Assembly (NCBI RefSeq): GCF_000327385.1
Contig: NW_008707778.1
Coordinates: 399,906-463,905, forward strand
Direction: 5' to 3'
Length of the DNA stretch: 64,000 nucleotides
Source of the DNA: Lottia gigantea
Lineage: Eukaryota > Mollusca > Gastropoda > Lottiidae
Shown: positions 10,055-23,982 of the stretch, one piece after another
Layout of the letters: the number at the start of each line of letters is the position of its first letter
Numbering within the stretch: position 1 is the first letter of the stretch
The notes under the pieces: generated by a model
What the model was told of the DNA's origin: nothing
Database searches by the model: none
What the model saw: only the letters and a program-made list of their open reading frames with translations
Position numbers and translations under genes: made by a program

Positions 10055-13000
10055 GAAAAATCTACTACCTTTGGAACTCTCAAAAAATAGCTTATTTCAT
10101 AGTACTTTGTTTTATTTCTTTCCAAGCCAATATAAGACACCATATTATAATATTTTGAATCATTTTGTCATTCATTATTTCATTCATATTTCATGAATTC
10201 ACTTCGCCTTTGAATAATTGACTGTTTCCTTCCTTGGAAGATTTTTTCCTGCTATTTTCTGTATAGTTGCAGATATTAGTGCTATAATTTAAAATAATGA
10301 TCTGCCACAAAAAATAGGTATTTCTTATAATTTTAATTAGTTAGACATCCCAATAGAGAAACAGTTTATAAACAACACTTTAACGGTTGAGTGCATACTA
10401 ATCCTCATGCTTCTTACCTCAGACTTTAAAATGGAATAGTCAAGATAAGATCTCATTAGTCTAACTAATGGGATGTCTAACTAATGGGATATAACCTTTT
10501 AATGAAATCAAGCTGTTTACAATCTGATAAAAATGTAGATTGAAATGTTTGGTTTTCTGATTTTGCTGTAGGTTACTACTCACCATCCACGATCTGAAGA
10601 AATACTTCTGAACATATGCAGTCAATTTTTTAGTTTATTTTCCATAAACACCACTGAGAGTGAACTAACACTACAGTCAAATTTTATGATGAATTTTTCA
10701 GAATTACTGACATAGTGTACAAATCAGAGAAAGTAACTTGAACATATCTTCTACAGCAATTTTGTCAGATTATTTGATGATTACAAGTGGTGTCATCCTT
10801 AATGAAAGAATTCTTGACAATCTTACTATGGGAATTTCTTATTAACCTTGAAAAAATACAGCCTTACTGATAAATTTAAGCTTAAGATTTTTGAGAATTT
10901 TACTCAGAGTGACTGTTTATATAGTTGTTGACAATGTATTGATTATGAATTTGTACGGTGAATTGGGTCTGGGTTGGGTTCCAGTAGATGTGGCTTTGAA
11001 TTTCTAAATTTTTCTGCCTTTGTGAGATTTTTTCCTGAATAGCTTAACTAAGATAGATTTCAAAAAGGAATACTGTTTCTTAGAATTTAGATTTTCAAAC
11101 TTGGCTAATAAGAGTATAGATTCATTTTTGGACCCAACCAGTCCTCTCTAATAATCTGATAAATCCATTGTAATGAAACTATTGTAATTATCCTTAAAAC
11201 TACATATTTATCTGAAAGTGATTCTAAGCGTTTTTCAATATTATTGTTGTTTCATGGATTGGATTTATGATATACAAGAATTCTGATGTATAGTTATGAC
11301 ACCAGGTACATCCACTAATAAATATAGACTCATCTTGGCCAAGTTATGAATTGAAATTGTATGTTCATTTTAAGAGTTTGTAAGATAGAGTCTGTCAAAA
11401 CTTCTAGTACAGAAATCTGATAGGTTAATTATATGAAATTTTGAATGAGGTTGAATGATGAACTAGTCTTGACACCAGACATCACTGAACTTAGACAAAG
11501 TTACACTTAATGATAGAGTAACCAATCAGATACATTTAACAGGAAAATCACAGTTTAATTTTCTTTAGAATGAGTCTTGATTTTAAGTTTAATTTCAACT
11601 GAGATATTTCTTTCATCATTTTGTAAATTAAGGCCAGAAGTAAGTTTAAATGATCAAAGGGAAACTACTCCATAATTGGATGTCAAGTTATCAGTTGGGC
11701 ACATTGTCATAGCAAGATGTTTCGAACCTTAGCCACCAAATTGATTAGTAAACAACAATCCAACTCTTGAATCCCAATAAACCTACTGATAGTTCACAAA
11801 ATGATATTGACAAGAAAATTCATAGTTCGGCCCTCATATATAAATATTTATTTGGTAAAAAATAAGATTTTGAATTATTTTGGTCAAAATGTAAATAAAA
11901 TTATATTTTGTTTGTTTTTGTATTTATTTTGTATTTATTTTGTAATTGATTTTGATTTGAAAAATGATTATATTTTTGTTTTTGTTCGTTTTATTTTGAA
12001 TTGGTATGTCCATTATAATATTATTTTGCAGATGTCATTGAATACTGTCATTTTGTAATTAAGCATGTATTATTCTTATCATTATTATTATTGGATTTTT
12101 TGAAGCAAGTTCAGTTTGAAAATGAACATTTTTAAAGTTTGAATAAAGAAATTGATATTTTAAATTATTTTTACTATAGAATGCTGAAAAAATTTGGTTT
12201 GGAATTTAGAATTTTTTCTTGTGAAAGAAAAGGAAAATAGATATTGAAACTTTTTTATAACCAAATTACAAATGAATATTTTAATGAAAATTGAAAATCT
12301 TTTTTGAGTTAAGAAAAAGAATAAAAATGATTTACTTACATGTTGGGAATGAATAAATCTAAAAATAGCAAAATATCCAAAATCAAAACACAGTATTTTT
12401 ATTGAATGGAAAATTTGTCATATTCAAACTGAGCCAGGGATTCATCTGTTGTTTTCTTTTGATTATTTTGACTCATGGCGAATGTTAATAATGTTATTTT
12501 GTATTAAATTTGTACGGTGATAATAAATTTCCCAGTGATTTTAAATACTTTTCATATTGGTTTCATATTGGGCTCATATTTACATGCAGTCTGGAAACCA
12601 ACAAAGGGAAAAATAAAGCTTAAAATAAAATTTGTTCTTTTATTTCATAAAAAGCTAGATTATTGCTGGCATATGTCATGATTGAATATTTGTACATGCC
12701 AGAGATTTGGTCACCAATGTCCAGTGATACGTGTTTCATGATGAAATTTTCAGAGCTGTTAGATGACAAGCAACAGCAACAGTAGAACTGAGGGTAAAAA
12801 TATGGGGTAGATTGTCTAAATGGGCGGACAACTGGTAGGGTTGAGATTCCAAATGTGGCACAAACCTTCAGTGGAGGTTGTCTTAAAGAAAAAAAATTGA
12901 AAAGATAAATTGATTATGTGATTCAAAATGACGTACCGATTGTTCCTTGTAATGAAAGTTGAATAAAGCCTATTACCTTGTTAACAATCAAGAGGAAATT

Positions 13001-13551
13001 TTTTGTTTGACAGAACATTGTCTAGTTATATTAATGCCACAAGGTGTGGAAAACAAAGACCTATTCCTAAGCTATTATTGAAATCCAAATAAAATAATAA
13101 GGTGCAAAAAATAAGAACCTAAAAATATATATCATTTCATGGTGATAATTTTCTTCCTGCAATTTACTAACCCCATTTACAGTCAGTCAAACAATATTAT
13201 TAACACATTAAAAAAAGGGGAATAAGGAAACAATTGCATCAATCCTTTGACGCCTTTTTGGGTAAAAATTTCAATATACAAGCATGCTTTTGAAAGAAAA
13301 TATAATCTAAATTCATATTTTTGGGAACTTGTGCTGATTGAAAACGTTATTTAATCATGTGTCAATTTGCCCAATGACCCATTGTATAATTCATGCCTGG
13401 GGCGATTCTGCAGACGTGGCCGAAAAATACAATAAGCGTCTGGATGATGGTGTGTAAAATCACGAGTACTTGCCCTTTAATAGATGACGCTAGTGTCTTT
13501 TTTAATCAACGTCATCACTTTTCTTTACCATACTGCATCAAGACAGACAAC
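10055..13551. other. Gene-free interval upstream of SEC61B
   Basis: About 3.5 kb of AT-rich DNA. The short open frames in it show no family features and are broken by T- and A-runs. The last 60 bases before 13552 include cttttctttacc and look like a short pyrimidine-containing leader for SEC61B. I see no TATA box or other promoter element I can support. Confidence 0.5.
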
Positions 13552-15512
<1,961 letters not shown>

Positions 15513-16544
15513 ACCTACAGACTTATTGATTTTAAACGTTCGAAACAAGCAAAAAATATTGACTGAAATTTTATGTGTATTGGTGGAAGGCTATCTATTG
15601 GACTTTTCCCAATGAAATGAAGTGGAATTGGAAAAAAGGAATGGTATTCTTAAAAATGGTTTGAATTTAGTTCTTGAGCATTGTATTGGTGGGGGGAGGG
15701 GGAATGGTGAACTTGTACTCTGCTATAAATGCTGGTTTTCTATTAAATTTACAGAGTTAGTTAAGGATAATAATTTGGGAAAGGTAAAGGGTGGCAATAC
15801 AATCATGATTTTTGTTAAAAGCTCATTTTTTTTTTTGTGGATAGAATACTTTCGAAACTTCATTAAATCACTTAAAAATTGTACATTTCAAAATCTTTGT
15901 CATAATGTTGTTATATTTTGTCTTTTCATTTATGACAAATTTTATGCAAAAAAAAAATATTTATACATGCTGGTGTTTTAATCATACAGTCCCAAATTTT
16001 CAGGCATTTGCCTTTGACATTCTAGTACATATGTCGAAACCCATGTTGGAGATTTGATGGTAATTCCAGTGTAGTTCTCGCTTAGATTGGCAGGTGACTT
16101 TTACAATTAATGGTGATGTCCAATAAGTTAATATCCTTCCAAAAAAGTGTTTGAAGGGTGAGCCTAGTGCCCATACACGGCTATTTGAAACATTCATGGA
16201 AAGCCAACCATAGGCATTTGTGCTCATCCTGGTGTGATTTTGCCATACACACAAAGACAACAGGGAAATGTTTCGTTTTAAATGTAAATTCACTGAACAT
16301 TATATTTCTATGTACCCAAAGACATTCTAGGGCAAATGGCATACAGCTGAAAGTTTATTTTGCATATTTATAAAATTTAAAGAAAAAATTTGATTCAAAC
16401 CTCAATGTAGTCAGAGAGTAGTAATGAATAGTAACTAAATATTGCATATGGTACATAATGTCTTTCCTAAAAAAGTGAATAAAATTGTTAGTCATGTAGT
16501 TGGGAAACGCTCCCAGCAGTCCTCAAATTTATTTTCCTGACCCA
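15513..16544. other. Interval between convergent SEC61B and ASB-type genes
   Basis: Contains the 3' UTRs of both convergent genes. Short open frames at 15622-15981 (+) and 16000-16293 (-) show no family features. A T-run and an A-run flank the middle. Nothing else is recognised. Confidence 0.45.
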
Positions 16545-17438
16545 TTATAATTCCAATAGTAAGAACCGTTTTAAACTGGAAGGAATTTGTAACTGTCCAC
16601 ATTTTAAACATATGTGTTTTCTTACTGGAGACAAAACTAAACTTGTCCTTATCACAATTCTACACAAATTTTCTAGCCGTTGGGGATTTTCTTTCTCAAA
16701 TTTCAGAAAAGCTATCATATCTTTTGTTACAGGTTCCTCAATAGTTTTGTTAAATTCAATCCATTGGCTGGAATCAAATTCAAAACCAACCAGAACCAAT
16801 TTTTTGACAAATTCATGATGTATAATGCCACTATCCAACAATAAGGTGCTAATTGGTATTTTAAATCTATGTGGTAGGAGCCCAGCGTCCAATAGATTTT
16901 CAGCTAGAGTCAAATTTCCTTTAGTCAGAAGAACAAAGGTCATGACAGTCATGTCTACACCGCAGATGTTAGGACGTTTAATGTTCACCATTGCACCAGC
17001 TTTAATCAACTTCCGAGAAACACTGATGTGATCATTTTCTATCGCTGACAGTAAGGGGGAATATCCAGTCAGATTTGTAGAATTGACATCTGCTTCGTGC
17101 CTGATTAATGTCTTGACAACGTCCTCGTGACCCTGTGATGCCGCGATGTATAGAGGTGTACATTTATTTTTATCAGATATATTCACCCTTGCACCGTGCT
17201 TCAGTAAAATTTTCACCACCATATTGTCTCCCGTCCGACTAGCTTCACAAAGGGGCAGACAACCTTTAAAATGGGAGTATCTGTAATTGATGTCAGGCCC
17301 TTTCTGTAAAAGGTCTGATAATTTTTCTCTGATATAAATTCTGTCTTCAGGATCATCATACTGAGTCCAATCTAGTCGACAAATGTAAAATATTTTCTTT
17401 AAAACTTTTTTTATCTTGTGATCTAATTCCTGAGCCAT
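16545..17438 (-). CDS. Ankyrin repeat and SOCS box (ASB-type) protein
   Basis: A 297-residue protein likely to act as the substrate-recognition subunit of a Cullin-RING E3 ligase, via Elongin B/C. After a charged N-terminus (1-55), ankyrin repeats are visible at about 57-88 (LPLCEASRTGDNMVVKILLK), 91-121 (CTPLYIAASQGHEDVVKTLI) and 124-154, with a weaker one at 160-190. The C-terminus has SOCS-box spacing: LENLCRIVIR at 255-264 and IPSSLKRFLLLE at 285-296. On the minus strand ATCTTTCAG/AACATGGCTC shows an acceptor three bases before the ATG at 17438, so the coding region is one exon with an upstream leader exon. The frame is open 19 codons further upstream, but that is intron read-through. I cannot assign the exact ASB orthologue. 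Confidence 0.85.
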   Translation of the reverse strand: MAQELDHKIKKVLKKIFYICRLDWTQYDDPEDRIYIREKLSDLLQKGPDINYRYSHFKGCLPLCEASRTGDNMVVKILLKHGARVNISDKNKCTPLYIAASQGHEDVVKTLIRHEADVNSTNLTGYSPLLSAIENDHISVSRKLIKAGAMVNIKRPNICGVDMTVMTFVLLTKGNLTLAENLLDAGLLPHRFKIPISTLLLDSGIIHHEFVKKLVLVGFEFDSSQWIEFNKTIEEPVTKDMIAFLKFEKENPQRLENLCRIVIRTSLVLSPVRKHICLKCGQLQIPSSLKRFLLLEL

Positions 17439-17564
17439 GTTCTGAAAGATAAAATGATACGGTAAAATATAATGTGAATTTGCCACAGAATTCAATAAAA
17501 GGTGGTGGGGGTATTTCTTTCAATATCATCACTGACATCAGTATAAATCAGTAGTAGACTCTCC

Positions 17565-17715
17565 TTAAGACTAGGTGTTAAGATGGCACAATAATTTTTG
17601 GCCCAGTGTGTGTTAAAGATCCTATGAAAGTTGGAAATCAAAAAAAGAGAAAGTTAGAGCCACTGTCCTGACAAAATTTCCCTCATTGCACACTTCATGG
17701 ATTAGCTCATTAGTT
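17565..17715 (+). mobile_element. SINE copy, head degraded
   Basis: Shares aagatcctatgaaagttgga and the gacaaaatttccctcattgc block with the SINE at 14361. The tRNA-like part is hardly recognisable. Confidence 0.55.
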
Positions 17716-18825
17716 GCAGAACAGCCCAGTTACAGAAAACTTTCTAGCCTAATGAAAATATTAAATATTATGAAAACCAAATAAGAGACTATTTGAAATG
17801 GTAAAATCTTACACTTGTCAAAGACTTACTAAAATCATAAAGTTATAGGTAGAAGTTATCATAACCCTATGACTAAAATGAAAACAAAATCAAACGTCCA
17901 AAAGGTAAATAAATATGAAAATTATTATCTCCCCCTGATTTCTAGATTTTATACCTTCCCCTTTTTAATGAAAACGAAGTAAAACTTTAATGAAACTTGT
18001 CTTTTTATTGAACAACGCGCCTGAAATTCTTAAAGACAGATTCGAAAATTCACTGTTTTTTTCATATTCCAATCATTTTGTATTTCAAATTTGTAATTTC
18101 GTGAAACTATTTGTTATTGAATCTTGTTTTTGTACGCAACCAGTTTTTGCAGACGCTTGTCAACAAAATACATCAACATTGCGAAGAAGGTCATTTTTGT
18201 GTTCATTCCAGTTTTGATGTAAGTAAATTAATTCTAAATGTTCAACGCAAATCAGAAAATCCCATAAAATTTAATTTGTTCAGTTTATGAAGGGTAGATA
18301 ATATAGGCTAATTAATTTGCACTAAAATTTTTAGGCCTACTACAGACTATAGTTTTAGTCTTAGTGAAGTGTCCAAACCGGTTCAGAAAATTATGATCGG
18401 TAGTCGATAGTTGTGTACAGTATGATGATTTAGAGGGGCATTCTATATTTTTTTCAACTATTTTTTTTATGTGGTTTGGAGCTTGAAATACATAAAACAG
18501 CATGCCAATTGCCAACATGTAGATGGAGATGTCCCTTACCTTGTGTAAAAGTTCCAAATTAAAATATCTAAGCGTTCTTACACATAACAGGTATGGTCTT
18601 GTAATGTATTAGCGGTGTAAACAATTATAGGGGTATTTTGTGATTGGTCAGTTTGTGACTACATGGCGAAACGTCATCGGTCTAAGGGCACCATGTTTTG
18701 GTTGACAACACAACATGCTTCCACCATTTTTTTCATTATTTCTATGAAACTGATACATATTGAAATTCCGTGGCATCACATCACACTGAGCTCAGGACAA
18801 CTTTATTGTGAACAATCATCATTTT

Positions 18826-19260
18826 TTAAACACCCACATCTCTCTATGTCGACGTATATTGTCCGCACCCCTGTCCTTCCATCGGTCCGTCAGTCAACAT
18901 TTGCTTGTAAACGCTCTAAAAACTAGATTTTTTGATAGAATCAAATGAAATTTGGTATGTGTATACATATTCATAAAACAAAGATCAAGAACGAATTTGA
19001 GCTATTTTTGACTGTTAGAAGCAGAGTTATTGCCCTTACCCGATTTTGATGAAACTTCAAATGGATGTTACTGGACCTAAATCGAAAGGTTTGAAAAAGT
19101 TTACTTTACTTCTGATTAAATTTAAGGCTTTTTCAAGATTTAGGCCTCTTAGCTATTTTCGACCGTTAGAAGCAGAGTTATTGCCCTTGCACCAAAATCT
19201 TGAATATTTAACATCCACATGCCGTGGTGGGCGTATATGGCTGTGGTGCACTATCTTTAT
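18826..19260 (+). mobile_element. Pearl-like (HINE-type) element, short form
   Basis: Left end cacccacatctctctatgtc is a variant of TATACGCCCACATCTC. It is followed by a ccttccatcggtccgtcagt stretch, a body with aaatgaaatttggtatgtgt and gttattgccctt, and a right end ggtgggcgtatatggctgtg then ctatctttat. Related copies lie at 25099, 29731, 39520, 48925 and 58693. No coding potential, so a non-autonomous element. Confidence 0.7.
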
Positions 19261-21237
19261 GTTTCATAATCATGCATGGCAGATTCTGACCACCATACAT
19301 TCTTGGAAATAACTTAATTATCAGAGTTCTGTAGAAAATGGCTACCCTCAACAACATGACTTATTATTAAAAACAACTGATGATTAAAAATTAATTTATT
19401 GCATGAATACAATGACTGAGGATTGGACTCATTGAAAAATCATTGATTCAATTTGATAGGAAAGTGCCATATTTGTTTATATCTGGTACAGGTAATATAT
19501 TACACAATCACAATGTAAGTGGTTTGAACCCTCCAGACTAAATTTTTACTGTACTAGCAGATATTTGATTATGAGAATGGATTCTAATTGGACTACGGTA
19601 CCAATTGTTTTCACAGTGTGTACGTATCCGAAAGTGAAGAATTGCAGGTCAGTATCTGAAATACTCTGTTCACTTAAAAGTCACATCATGTAATAGCCCT
19701 GTTCATTTTATAGAAATTCTCAAATTTGAGAAAGCCTGGTCAACTTATAGAAACTATACAAAGGATATACATATATTAACACGTATAACAAGTCTACTTC
19801 TGCATGTTGACATGTGCAGAAGGTTTTGTTGACAAATGGTGAAGAATTTTTGATCAGAAATATAAAGATCAGCCTTTGTTTGTGTACTTCTCAGGTTGTT
19901 ACATATAAATTATGGATTTTTATCATTTTAGCAAAATTCACAAAATCACAAAATAAATTTTCAGTCGAAAATATGTTTAGTTAAATGGTTTCATTGGTCC
20001 AATCAAAATAGAGTTCTTTTAATCTTAGATATGTAAAATAACACCTCATAATTGGGTAGTTGCTATTTTCCAGAACAGTAAAAATGGATTCCACAAGATT
20101 TATTAAGATTTATTTTATCAAATGTGACATAACACTTGGATTTTTCACTTTGAAACTTTCATGAATGGTAAGGGCCATCTTTCTCTACATGTTGGCATAA
20201 AGTAATGTATTTTACGATCAAGACCACAAAAACTCATTGAAAAAACCTTTCTAGCACTTTTAGTTAGCCTAAAGCTGTAAAGGGATATTGTTTTTAACAG
20301 AGTTATTTGTTTTTAAGTTATTTGTTGACTAAGGAAACTGTAGACTGTAACACAAAATTTATATTTATAAGACATGTCCAATATAACCAACGCCATAGAG
20401 ACACTTTATCATTTTTTGACTAACTTTTGGTCAGAGGCTTGGTAAGGATTTTACTGATGAAGAAGCAGAGAGGGGGAGGGGGGGAGTAGTGTTTCTTCCT
20501 TGGAGAACCGTTTTGAGGATCAGAAGGGGGGTTGGGAGTTTTTCTTTATTTTCTGTTATTTTTTTTTATCATACTAAGGATTAACGATTCTCTTGAGCAT
20601 TTGAACTGTTCTTCTTCCCAAACTGTTCTTACTCCCTACACTAAAGATTAGATGATTTTTATGAAAAGGGATGTTTTCTAAATATTTGTTTGGTCAGTCC
20701 GTAGAGCTCAATTTCAGTTGATATCACATTGCTGAATATTTAACCACGAAAAGCTTTTAATGTCACAAATAATGAAACTACATAATCCACTAATCCATAA
20801 CACTACACAATCCAGTGATTTGATTGATTGTTTGTTAGCTTCATTTAGTCAGAGGTTAATCTAAAATAGGTATACATGTATTTATAAAAATAACACTTTT
20901 CTGTCATTACCATGCCCACATGTTTTCAAGTAATGTAAGGGTGTGTAGGGAGAAGGGAAGTACATTCGGAATGATGTTTACTTTTGTGACGAAATTTGTT
21001 CACTCATCTGCAGGCAATTTTTAGACTTTATTTTGTTCTTATTCTACAGGCTACAATTCTTGACAATAATGTTTATCAACTTTTTTTTTGGAAAAGGTAG
21101 AGCTTGGCTAATGTTTAGGCCTAGGATCAAACGAATACCACTTTGAGAAATGCTGATCTTGATAGGCTTAGTAATTTCCTTCTGTTAATCATTCACTTTA
21201 TCCCTGTTTCTAGGCTATTTGGATATTTCAAGATATA
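19261..21237. other. Gene-free interval with no identified content
   Basis: AT-rich sequence without a supported exon on either strand. A G-rich patch (gagggggagggggggag near 20470) and a short pyrimidine-rich stretch near 20610 are the only compositional oddities. Confidence 0.45.
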
Positions 21238-21309
21238 TCAAGTAAATTGGTGCATACCCCAATAAAAATATGCATTTTACGCTTTTAGAACGGGTTTGTT
21301 GAAATATTA

Positions 21310-22040
21310 TACCCCTTTTACACTAGGCCTCGATAAAGAGAACTGGCCTGGATCGGTGCCTGGCTCCGATCAAGACGTCTGTTTACACTGGCGTTCTGTG
21401 ATCTGGGCCAGGCCCACTTTAAACGGAAATAAGTGTGTGCTCTCTAATTAAAATTATTACAAATGGCCCACGAGGAGTCAAACTGGTAGACAATAACAAT
21501 AATTTTCGATTGATTCTGGGTATTTTGTTAAATAAATACAAAATACCGGATCTATTATTATGGTCGAGAATATCTCAATTTCTTTTTATAATTTTTTCAA
21601 TTTCTCCTGGCACTGTTTATCAGTCCTCCGAGGGTAACCTTTCTCAGCCAGAAGATCCGAGAGATTATCATACACCTTGTGTATCCGTCCAACTGGGACT
21701 GTATTCGTTCATCTCCCCACAAGGTGATGAAATCTCTCGTTTCTTCTGTCGTCCACCCTTTACCTCTGTCGGAGGATGTTTTATTTATTTGTAGATTTAT
21801 AATGGCCGCCGATACGGAAGTTGTAAACCCTGCACATGCGCAGAAGAATTTTTAAACAGAGCCAAGCACGCATTCGTTTTACACTAGTAAAATTTAAGTG
21901 GGCCAGGCACCGAACCAGACCTGGCCCACATCTTATTGCGGTGCCAGGCCGTGCTAAAATTGGCTCGCTTTATTCCATTTACAATACTAAAATTGAAGTA
22001 GGCCAGGCACCAATCAGAGCCTGGCCCACTTTATTGGAGC
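21310..22040. mobile_element. Fold-back DNA element with subterminal repeats
   Basis: Both ends contain several copies of a motif pairing a ttttacact start with ggccaggc or gcctggcc. Left: tggcctggatcggtgcctgg and gggccaggcccacttta. Right: aagtgggccaggcaccgaac, acctggcccacatc and agcctggcccacttta. The left and right subterminal blocks are inverted relative to each other, so the ends can fold. The interior holds a decayed Myb/SANT-like reading frame on the minus strand. A PIF/Harbinger-like origin is plausible because those transposons encode a Myb-like partner protein, but no transposase is present and a target-site duplication is not clear. Confidence 0.6.
21590..21765 (-). pseudogene. Myb/SANT-like domain fragment
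   Basis: Read on the minus strand, residues GKGWTTEETRDFITLWGDER followed by IQSQL match the first part of a Myb/SANT-like domain. A second frame then gives KVYDNLSDLLAEKGY and TDKQCQEKLKKL, the rest of such a domain. The two parts are in different frames, implying at least one small indel. Such domains occur in PIF/Harbinger accessory proteins and in host MSANTD-type proteins. No start codon or full gene surrounds it. Confidence 0.65.
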
Positions 22041-22185
22041 CGATAAAAAAATATACATTTTGCACTTTTAGAATTTAGGATTGGTTTGTTGATATCTTAT
22101 ACATTAATATATTATAAATTGGTGCATACTCCCATTTAAGATAAGCTTATACATTTTGCACTAGTTTGTTGATATCTTATAGATT

Positions 22186-23287
22186 AAAAGGGCAGTAACA
22201 GTATGCAAATTTATCATTATCATGTTTATTTTACTTAAATCACCACAAAATTTTTTAACAGCTTTCCAAAAAGCTTAACAAACTTAAAAAGTTTAACGCC
22301 TGTTTTTTTTTTCAGTGAAAAGTTTCAGATACATTAAGGGACACACATTTCTCTAGATTTTGGTGTATACTTTTAATCCACTTGAGCAAAAAATTTTTAA
22401 ACCTTAAAAAAAGGAAGCCCTCTTTATTTGAGGTAGGCATTTATATGAAAACTACTGTAAGTTGTAAATTTCTATTCAATTTGATCATTGAATCATAATA
22501 TTAAAATAATTTTACTCTGTCAGCCATTTAGTTTTGATATTTTTAATTTTGCTTATTTATCATAATTCATTTAGAATATAACTGTAGCATAAATAAAGTT
22601 TATTTGTGGCTAGTGAAACTATGCTGTGCACTTGAAAGACACCTTAATAGTTCAAGACTAGTAAGCTGATGCATCTGGCCTGACAAAATTTCCTTCATCG
22701 CATACTGCATGTCATTGCCTCTCTTCAATTGCTCAATCTGGAGTCACGTCACTTGACTGCTTATTATAGATAAGATAAGATGAGATTTATAAAATAGTAA
22801 TTAATACTCAGTAGTTTTGATCCTGAGGATCCTTGGTCCTTACGACCAGAGTGTTAAGATAAAAAAAAAAAAGCTAATAATACATGTAGTAACTTCAATG
22901 GACACTTTAAGAAAGGAACAATACAATCTTAGGTTCCCAAGAATCGTTTCTACCAGATCGTCTTTGACCATTGATCTTTCCCACATTTTGCTGCCCATTT
23001 ACAGCTAGATGGACTGGAATTGTCAACACTCTAACCAGTTGTGCTACAGAACCTCATTATCAATTTGTGCCATATACTATTACACTGAGTACTACTCTAG
23101 TACCAGTAATGATTAGTGAACCATAGGTGAACCAGTTCATTCAACCCATAACCTGAATCAGGTCATTGAAACCCTGACCGTAAACACGTATTGACCTACA
23201 AAATGCATCCAATATAAATAACTTTTATTGATTGTATTTATATAAGGTTTGAATGACATTTAGAATTGGAGAACACATAAAATAAAA
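22186..23287. other. Gene-free interval with SINE-like traces
   Basis: Contains a fragment with gacaaaatttccttcatcgc (SINE tail) near 22680. A minus-strand tRNA-like block lies near 22985-23060 (reverse complement reads ggttctgtagcacaactggt, then tagagtgttgaca). No exon is supported. Confidence 0.45.
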
Positions 23288-23395
23288 ACGACACAAGGAA
23301 ATATATTATGGCATAACACATTTCGTTACTGTTACTATATTGTACTGTTACTTTGTTATCAAAGAAATGTGTTACCATAACATATTCCTTGTGTT
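23288..23395. repeat. Imperfect inverted repeat with about 30-bp arms
   Basis: acacaaggaaatatattatg followed by gcataacacattt is answered by aaatgtgttaccataacata and ttccttgtgt in reverse complement, with a loop of about 35 nt. It probably is a short MITE or hairpin. Confidence 0.7.
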
Positions 23396-23769
23396 ATTTG
23401 GTATAGATGATATTTATATTCTGTATTGTTCTTATTGTTGACTAGCTTGAACTTGAATCAATTGATAATTAATTGTTTGTTTAGAATAATGTGATAATTC
23501 AGAAATTTGAGTAGCAAGGCTTGTTCAAAAGTATGTCTTGGTCTTATTTGATCATATTACTGTTTTGTTACGTAATTATCATTGCGTGATTAGATTATAT
23601 GAAAAGTTTGCCATTTTCAGGGCTTAATTCAGGTCTTAAATATGAGCTTATGAGAATAGTCTTCAGAAGTACTAGAAATGTACAAAAATCGCAAAATTCC
23701 TTCAAATATGCCTCAAACTAGGCATTTCACTTTCTACAAATTTCTATGTCTAAAGAAAACACTAATAAT

Positions 23770-23905
23770 TCTGGACACAAAGATTTTTTGAAAAAAATAT
23801 TCAAATTTATTTTAAAAAGATATTCAAATTTATTTAAAAGAAATGTTCAAATATATTAAAAAACTATATTTAAATTTATTTGAATTTATTAAAAAAAAAT
23901 TTCAG
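23770..23905. repeat. AT-rich degenerate tandem repeat
   Basis: Four to five loose copies of a roughly 30-bp unit with aaatattcaaatttattt. It lies just upstream of the pyrimidine tract and AG (23938) that precede the GPD2 start exon. Confidence 0.6.
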
Positions 23906-23982
23906 ATTTATCAAAACAAATTGTTTAATTTTTTTTAGATGATTATGTATGTATGAAGACTGATATTGAGTAGATTTTCAAG

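Larger units (their letters stand above)
21238..22185. repeat. Flanking direct repeats around a fold-back element
   Basis: A block of about 65 bp with ggtgcata, atgcattttacgcttttaga and gtttgttgaaatattata occurs at 21250-21310. It recurs diverged at 22045-22105 and again at 22125-22185. Two of these bracket the element at 21310-22040, as if it had been inserted in, or amplified with, a short tandem repeat. Confidence 0.6.

Noticed and set aside
16000-16373. Overlapping open frames on both strands next to the ASB-type gene
   Set aside because: No domain, no splice support; most likely 3' UTR sequence.
18100-18218. Possible non-coding leader exon of GPD2 ending in tttgat/gtaagt
   Set aside because: The donor is good, but no promoter or exon start can be defined, it is 5.7 kb from the coding start, and it would overlap the likely leader region of the minus-strand ASB-type gene.
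18312-18557. Minus-strand frame with a membrane-like segment (YMLAIGMLFYVF)
   Set aside because: A GT donor (GTAAGG) occurs after only five codons and there is no recognisable family. More likely part of a leader exon/intron of the ASB-type gene, or chance.
22985-23060. Minus-strand tRNA-like block
   Set aside because: Resembles a tRNA 5' half and ends in SINE-like sequence. No complete tRNA fold, so not called as a gene.
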